Shown: piece by piece, positions 14,627 through 18,657 of the stretch
Numbering within the stretch: position 1 is the stretch's first letter
How the letters are laid out: each line of letters starts with the position of its first letter
Assembly: GCA_002449845.1 (NCBI GenBank)
Contig: DJXW01000019.1
Location: 212,344 to 231,000, forward strand
Reading direction: 5' to 3'
Length of the DNA: 18,657 bases
From: Prevotella sp. UBA6994
Lineage (GTDB): Bacteria; Bacteroidota; Bacteroidia; Bacteroidales; Bacteroidaceae
Program-made: the position numbers and the translations under genes
Notes under the pieces: generated by a model
What the model saw: the letters and a program-made list of their open reading frames with translations, nothing else
Told to the model about the DNA's origin: nothing
The model's database searches: none

Positions 14627-14708
14627 CAGGAGTTCAGTAGTCCAGACAAATGTCATGCTCTATAGGAGTGCAGGAGTTCTGTAGTTCAGTAGTCCAGACA
14701 AATGTCAT
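14627..14708. repeat. Duplicated 26-bp repeat in secA-ABC spacer
   Basis: AGTTCAGTAGTCCAGACAAA plus TGTCAT is identical at 14631-14656 and 14683-14708 (26 of 26, period 52), with GCAGGAGT-like sequence between. It contains the AGACAAATGTC core, the inverse of the AGACATTTGTCT units at 15601-15690. The 183-bp gap between secA and the ABC gene is otherwise AGGAGTT/AACTCCTT-rich repeat; no gene, clear promoter or classical terminator was seen in it. Confidence 0.75.
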
Positions 14709-14765
14709 AACTCCTTGACTCCTTAACTCCTTAAAACATATTATATATAAAAACAAACACGATAG

Positions 14766-15515
14766 ATGGAAATCAATATCAACAACCTGCAAAAGTCCTT
14801 CGGGGAGAAATTGGCAGTTGACATTGCCAGTTTTACAATTCATCATGGTGACATTCTCGGATTGGTAGGCAACAACGGAGCGGGAAAGACGACGCTCTTT
14901 CGCTTGATGCTCGACTTGCTGAAGGCTGACAACGGCAACGTGGATATGACAGAAGCAGAGAATGCCATCATGCACTTAGACCCATCTCAGTCTGAAGACT
15001 GGAAGAAATTCACTGGTGCATACATTGATGATGGTTTCTTGATAGATTTTCTTACTCCAGACGAGTACTTCGACTTCTTAGCTAAAGTGAATGAAGTTTC
15101 GCCCGAACAGTCTATCATTCCTCAAGGAGAGGCTGAGGCTGATTCTCTGATAGGTATGCTGCAACATTTTGCTGCCGGTGAAGTGTTTGGAGTTAAAAAG
15201 TTGATTCGCGACTTGAGTGCGGGCAACAAGCAAAAGGTGGGTGTGATAGAGGCTATGCTTGCCAAGCCCCAACTGTTGATACTTGACGAACCATTTAATT
15301 TCTTGGATCCATCTTCCCAAAACTTCCTGAAACGCATCATCACCCGTTATCATGAGGAAACGGGGGCTACCATCATCATCTCTTCTCACAATTTGCAACA
15401 CACCGTAGAGGTTTCTACTCGTATTGCACTGATGGAGCACGGTCAAATCATCAAGGATTTGTCTAATGAAAATGGACGTGCAGAACAAGAATTGGAAGAT
15501 TACTTCCGAATTTAA
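14766..15515 (+). CDS. ABC transporter ATP-binding protein, no permease nearby
   Basis: A single 249-residue ABC ATPase domain. Walker A is GNNGAGKTT (35-43, Lys41), the signature is LSAGNKQK (150-157), Walker B is LLILDEP with Asp174 and Glu175, the D-loop is FLDP, and the H-loop is SSHNL with His208. The segment between Walker A and the signature is long and acidic (YIDDGFLIDFLTPDEYFDFL), as in export-type ATPases of the CcmA/YtrB class. It would energise a membrane partner, but no permease is in the window: secA lies upstream and mutS2 converges downstream. The substrate cannot be told. The gene follows secA by 183 bp of repeat sequence. Its TAA stop lies within the dispersed repeat at 15511, so the last codon or codons may derive from the repeat. 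Confidence 0.85.
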   Translation: MEININNLQKSFGEKLAVDIASFTIHHGDILGLVGNNGAGKTTLFRLMLDLLKADNGNVDMTEAENAIMHLDPSQSEDWKKFTGAYIDDGFLIDFLTPDEYFDFLAKVNEVSPEQSIIPQGEAEADSLIGMLQHFAAGEVFGVKKLIRDLSAGNKQKVGVIEAMLAKPQLLILDEPFNFLDPSSQNFLKRIITRYHEETGATIIISSHNLQHTVEVSTRIALMEHGQIIKDLSNENGRAEQELEDYFRI

Positions 15516-15611
15516 GTTTCGCATTCGCTCGACTTCATAGTTCTGGAGATTTTTCAAGAAGATTTTTAAGAAGTAAAGGAGTCAAGGAGTTCAGGAGTTA
15601 AGACATTTGTC
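15511..15611 (+). repeat. Dispersed 3'-end repeat, copy at ABC gene stop
   Basis: Second copy of the repeat found at 5987-6070. The first 20 bases (15511-15530) are identical to the reverse complement of 6051-6070. TAGTTCTGGAGATT, CAAG, AGATTTT, AGGAGTTAAGACATT and similar blocks follow in the same order with small gaps. The ABC gene's TAA (15513-15515) is part of the repeat. Both copies are in gene-sense orientation at a 3' end. Confidence 0.8.
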
Positions 15612-15705
15612 TGGACTGCTTGACTCCTTTAGAGTTAAGACATTTGTCTGAACTACTTGACTCCTTTAGAGTTAAGATATTTGTCTGGACTACTTGACTC
15701 CTGAA
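15596..15705. repeat. Three 37-bp tandem repeats between convergent genes
   Basis: Units at 15596, 15633 and 15670 read AGTTAAGACATTTGTCTG, RACTRCTTGACTCCT, then TTAG, at an exact 37-bp period with few substitutions. Each contains the palindrome AGACATTTGTCT (AGATATTTGTCT in the third). The flanks AAAGGAGTCAAGGAGTTCAG (15576-15595) and CTGAACTCCTGAACTCCTTA (15701-15720) are roughly inverse, so the whole 225-bp spacer between the ABC gene and mutS2 can fold in either direction and may end transcription from both sides. Confidence 0.8.
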
Positions 15706-15740
15706 CTCCTGAACTCCTTAACTTTCTAATATTTCCTTCC

Positions 15741-18302
15741 TTATTCTAAATCGACAACTGTTATTCCTGCTCCGCCAAATTGCACATGCTCATCTTTGAA
15801 ATGTGTTACGTTGGGCACGGTTCCTAAATATTGGCGAATGAGTTGTCGTAAGATACCATTGCCCTTACCGTGAAGAATGCGAATGCGTGATACTCCCAAC
15901 AAGATGGCGTCATCAACGAAATAAGTAATGGCATTCAGCGCTTCGTCTCCACGCATTCCTCTCACGTCAATATCTTGTCTGAAGTTCAACTTCCTCTTGT
16001 CTATGGCTTCTCTTGTGTCTTTGCTGATGCTGAATGTTTGAAGATTTTCATGCTTGTTGCCCGTGTCTTCTTGAGGTTTCTCTGAGCTGTTGCTGAGTTC
16101 CAATCTTTCTAACCGCAGCTTGGTGCGCATGTCACCAAAGATTACTGTTGCCATCTTGCCATTAATCTCCTCCACTTTGCCGACAGAGGTGAGCCCCTTG
16201 ATTCTCACCGAATCGCCTTCTTGAATCTTTTCTGGTTGAGTCTTTGGCGCAATGTTGCTGGGGTTGATGTTAATGGCTTGTCCAGCTTTCTTGGCTTTTT
16301 CTTCCTTTCTTTTCGCTTTGCGTTCTTTTCGAGCTTGTATGTTGGCTATTTTACGGGCAATGTCTTCGTCACTCGCCTTAGAGTCAATTTTTTCCACCTC
16401 AGCCTTGAATTCCTTCAAGTCCTCACGGATGCGTTTGGTTTCCTCTTTCTCAGCCTGGTTCTCGCGTATTTCCTTGATGACATTCTCGATGCGTTTGTTG
16501 CTCTCTTTCAGCAATTCCTCAGCCTGTTGCTTGGCCTTGCTAAGTATTTCCTTTCTTTTCCTTTCGATGTCGGTCAGGTTTTCCTCATAGCGAGAGATAG
16601 TCTTTTCGATGTCTTTCTCTCGTTGGTGTATGGTTTGTCGCTTGTTTTCCCAATAGCGTTTGTCCCTGACAATGTCTTGCAAGTATTTGTCTCTTTGTAT
16701 ATAGTCGCTTCCTACGATTTCAGAAGCATCTTTGATGACAGCTTCAGGAATGCCAATCTTTCGTGCAATCTCAATGGCAAACGAACTGCCTGGTTGTCCG
16801 ATGCTCAGTTTGAAGAGTGCTTGCATCTCATGACGGTCGTAAAGCATGGCGGCATTAGCCACGTGAGGATGGTTATCGGCAAAATGCTTCAGGTTTTGGT
16901 AATGGGTGGTGATAACGCCAAATGCTCCTCGTTGGCAGAATTGTTTCAAGACAGATTCAGCTATCGCCCCTCCGATGAGTGGTTCTGTTCCACCGCCAAA
17001 CTCGTCTATCAACAAGAGTGTCTGGGCATTGGCATTCTTCATCATGTTTTTCATGTTGAGCAGATGAGACGAGTAAGTACTTAGGTCATTTTCAATGTTC
17101 TGTTCATCGCCTATGTCAATCATGATGTTTTGGAATACTCCTGTGGTGGAACGTTCGCTGATGGGTATGCTCACGCCGCATTGTAACATGTATTGTAGCA
17201 ATCCCACGGTTTTCATACATACCGATTTGCCACCAGCATTAGGCCCCGAGATAATCAATATCCGTTGGTCGTTGTTCAAGATGATGTCAAGCGGCACCAC
17301 CTTCTTTCCTTGTTTTTCCAACGATTGTTGGAGTAGGGGATGAATGGCTTGTATCCAGTCGATGTGCGGATAGTCTTCTACGGTAGGCTCAATGGCATGG
17401 GTCTGCACGGCAAATTCCGCCTTGGCACGGATAAAGTCAATCATCGCAAGGAACCGATACGATTGCAGGATGTCTTTCACGTACGGGCGAATGAGTTTGG
17501 TGACCTCTGTGAGTATCCGTATGATTTCCCTTCGTTCGCTTGCTTCCAGTTCCCTGATACGGTTGTTGGCTTCTACCACTTCTGAAGGCTCGATGAATAC
17601 GGTTCGTCCTGATGCCGACTCATCGTGAACGATTCCCTTGATCTTGCGCTTTAGTCCTGGTGCAATCGGAATCACCAGTCTTCCATCTCTCAGAGTAGGA
17701 GCTACGTCTTTATCCACAAGTCCTTCGCTCTGTGCTGTGCGCAAGATAGAATGCAAAGTGCGTGAGATGCTGCCTTCCGTATGGGCAAGCTCTTTGCGGA
17801 TATTAGACAATTCTGGAGAGGCATCGTCTCGCATCTTACCAAACTTGTCTAAGATTCTGTCGATGTGCAGGATTAGTTGTGGGAAGGTCACGACTCCTTC
17901 CGTCAAACGTTGAAGGGCAGGATATTTGGCTTGATTGTCATTCTCTGTTATCTCGCTGCCATTCTCTGTACGACATAGAAAGTTGACGATATTGCGTATC
18001 GTGTCTAATGACCTCCGTAAGTCAAACAAGTCGTTAATCTCTATGTGTACGTTTTCCAATCGTAGTTTGGCAACGGCAATTCTTACGTCGAAAAAATATT
18101 GCAAGGGAAAGTCATCGTCTTCTTCCTGTAACCTACGAAATTCTTTCACTTGCTGCATCCATTCGTTGATGGTCGAGGCACGATCAGAAAACACGATGTT
18201 ATCTACCATCTCCGTGCCGAGCGTAGAGAGACAATTACCTTTAATTTGACGCCGAATATCTCCGAATCCAATTTTACCTTCAAAGTTCTGTGGATAAATC
18301 AT
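15741..18302 (-). CDS. mutS2: MutS2 family ATPase/endonuclease with Smr domain
   Basis: MutS2 proteins bind branched DNA or collided ribosomes. Family work links them to suppressing recombination and to rescuing stalled ribosomes; which applies here is not shown. In the 853-residue product the lever/core region (about 1-330) lacks the mismatch-reading domain of MutS. Walker A SGPNAGGKS lies near 350 and Walker B LLLIDEFGGGTE near 430. A long charged coiled coil covers about 510-680, a KOW-like segment (EGDSVRIKGLTSVGKVEEI) about 690-735, and a C-terminal Smr nuclease-type domain about 775-853, with DIDVRGMRGDEAL and ILHGKGNG. The frame is open to 18359, but the Met at 18302 is chosen because MIYPQNFEGKIGF is the usual family N-terminus and a -7 box ends 3 bp before it. 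The gene is convergent with the ABC ATPase and divergent from tRNA-Ser. Confidence 0.95.
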   Translation of the reverse strand: MIYPQNFEGKIGFGDIRRQIKGNCLSTLGTEMVDNIVFSDRASTINEWMQQVKEFRRLQEEDDDFPLQYFFDVRIAVAKLRLENVHIEINDLFDLRRSLDTIRNIVNFLCRTENGSEITENDNQAKYPALQRLTEGVVTFPQLILHIDRILDKFGKMRDDASPELSNIRKELAHTEGSISRTLHSILRTAQSEGLVDKDVAPTLRDGRLVIPIAPGLKRKIKGIVHDESASGRTVFIEPSEVVEANNRIRELEASERREIIRILTEVTKLIRPYVKDILQSYRFLAMIDFIRAKAEFAVQTHAIEPTVEDYPHIDWIQAIHPLLQQSLEKQGKKVVPLDIILNNDQRILIISGPNAGGKSVCMKTVGLLQYMLQCGVSIPISERSTTGVFQNIMIDIGDEQNIENDLSTYSSHLLNMKNMMKNANAQTLLLIDEFGGGTEPLIGGAIAESVLKQFCQRGAFGVITTHYQNLKHFADNHPHVANAAMLYDRHEMQALFKLSIGQPGSSFAIEIARKIGIPEAVIKDASEIVGSDYIQRDKYLQDIVRDKRYWENKRQTIHQREKDIEKTISRYEENLTDIERKRKEILSKAKQQAEELLKESNKRIENVIKEIRENQAEKEETKRIREDLKEFKAEVEKIDSKASDEDIARKIANIQARKERKAKRKEEKAKKAGQAININPSNIAPKTQPEKIQEGDSVRIKGLTSVGKVEEINGKMATVIFGDMRTKLRLERLELSNSSEKPQEDTGNKHENLQTFSISKDTREAIDKRKLNFRQDIDVRGMRGDEALNAITYFVDDAILLGVSRIRILHGKGNGILRQLIRQYLGTVPNVTHFKDEHVQFGGAGITVVDLE

Positions 18303-18305
18303 GGT

Positions 18306-18314
18306 GCAAAGGTA
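18306..18314 (-). promoter_or_regulatory. -7 promoter box directly before mutS2 ATG
   Basis: The minus strand reads TACCTTTGCACC then ATG (18302), identical to the 12 bases before lnb. An exact TAnnTTTGC so close to the start predicts a leaderless transcript and rules out the upstream Met codons in the same frame. No TTTG is evident at -33. Confidence 0.55.
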
Positions 18315-18432
18315 CGTTTTTTTCATGAAGTATAAGGTATGAGTTATCAAGAATAACATGAGATTTGTGTTAATTAATATTAAAGCAAGTCTTTTTCTCT
18401 ATCTTTCATTCTTCATTTTTCAAATTTTGTAC

Positions 18433-18441
18433 TATCTTTGC
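18433..18441 (+). promoter_or_regulatory. -7 promoter box of tRNA-Ser
   Basis: TATCTTTGC matches TAnnTTTGC and lies 36 bp before the mature tRNA 5' end. This leaves a short leader of about 27-30 nt to be removed by RNase P. The upstream region is T-rich without an exact TTTG at the usual distance. Confidence 0.5.
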
Positions 18442-18477
18442 ACTCGCTTTTCGGCAACAGCCAAACTTTAAAGTATT

Positions 18478-18562
18478 GGAGAGATGGTAGAGTGGTCGAT
18501 TACAACGGTCTTGAAAACCGTCGTACCGAGAGGTACCGGGGGTTCGAATCCCTCTCTCTCCG
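18478..18562 (+). tRNA. tRNA-Ser (anticodon UGA)
   Basis: An 85-nt cloverleaf: acceptor GGAGAGA pairs with TCTCTCC, the discriminator is G, and the D arm contains GTAGAGTGGTCGATTAC. The anticodon stem ACGGT/ACCGT closes the loop CTTGAAA with anticodon TGA, which reads UCA. The long variable arm GTACC-GAGA-GGTAC is typical of class II serine tRNAs, and the T arm is GGGGGTTCGAATCCCT. The 3' CCA is not encoded (the genome continues G-CAAG), so it must be added by a nucleotidyltransferase. Confidence 0.97.
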
Positions 18563-18571
18563 CAAGATACT

Positions 18572-18607
18572 CAATCAAGAAATTGGTTGGGTTCTTTTCT
18601 TTTTTTG
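18572..18607 (+). terminator. Terminator after tRNA-Ser
   Basis: CAATCAA (18572-18578), loop GAAA, TTGGTTG (18583-18589) forms a 7-bp stem with one G-U pair. It is followed by GGTTCTTTTCTTTTTTT, a clear U-rich tract, starting 10 bp after the tRNA. Confidence 0.75.
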
Positions 18608-18633
18608 CTTTGTTCCTTCGTTCTCCTTACTCC

Positions 18634-18651
18634 CCCTCCCCGCTGGGAGGG
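18634..18651. repeat. GC-rich hairpin at right edge
   Basis: CCCTCCC, loop CGCT, GGGAGGG gives a perfect 7-bp stem, unlike the AT-rich surroundings. It resembles the CCCCTCCC...GGGAGGG intergenic repeats common in Bacteroidales. It is cut off by the window end, so its full extent is unknown. Confidence 0.5.
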
Positions 18652-18657
18652 ACTGGC

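Noticed and set aside
15596..15705. Possible CRISPR array
   Set aside because: The 37-bp units are contiguous with no unique spacers, there are only three, and no cas genes are present. They are tandem repeats.
16221..17084. 287-codon plus-strand frame antisense to mutS2
   Set aside because: It is a shadow frame opposite the charged coiled coil and ATPase region of a clear MutS2. Its Phe/Leu-rich composition is the complement of Lys/Glu-rich codons.
18303..18359. Upstream in-frame Met codons as mutS2 start (18359, 18326)
   Set aside because: They add residues not typical of the family N-terminus and lie at or upstream of the -7 box that ends just before 18302.

Overview
The window looks like the chromosome of a Bacteroidales bacterium, most likely Prevotellaceae. 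The evidence is: promoters of the Bacteroidetes type (TAnnTTTG at -7, TTTG near -33); almost no Shine-Dalgarno sequences; a tRNA with no encoded CCA; a SecA of 1165 residues with large insertions; a DUF4105/Lnb protein; and a rhamnogalacturonan lyase whose C-terminus (YYNLLGQ...GIFILNGKKVVVR) is of the kind common on secreted Prevotella proteins. This placement is inferred from sequence character alone.

Layout. Positions 1-204 hold a heptad-repeat inverted repeat behind a minus-strand GH73/LysM glucosaminidase (205-1122). A divergent plus-strand group follows: a short HPPK (folK) homologue, an M64-family metallopeptidase, a small TPR protein and a DUF3298 lipoprotein (1215-4856). From 4857 to 6074 there is 1.2 kb with no intact gene. 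It holds a strong hairpin, a frameshifted PepSY-like gene with a near-consensus promoter, CGGACA boxes, a GCAACATC inverted repeat, and an array of six compact hairpins that may be one plus-strand non-coding RNA ending in a terminator. A minus-strand PL11 rhamnogalacturonan lyase (6075-8210) is divergent from a plus-strand cluster: Lnb-like lipoprotein N-acyltransferase (DUF4105), an alkaline-phosphatase-fold protein that has lost catalytic motifs and overlaps Lnb by 4 bp, then secA with its own promoter. A lone ABC ATPase follows (14766-15515). It converges with minus-strand mutS2 (15741-18302) across a repeat-rich spacer. A tRNA-Ser(UGA) and its terminator close the window.

How the genes relate. 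Most are cell-envelope or export functions: peptidoglycan hydrolysis, secreted peptidase and lipoprotein, lipoprotein N-acylation, Sec translocation, polysaccharide lysis. The Lnb / degenerate phosphatase / SecA block is the most interesting protein context. At the nucleotide level, a dispersed repeat of about 90 bp sits at the 3' end of two unrelated genes in the same orientation, and supplies the stop codon of one. Three genes (folK, lnb, mutS2) have a -7 box directly before the start codon, which predicts leaderless mRNAs.
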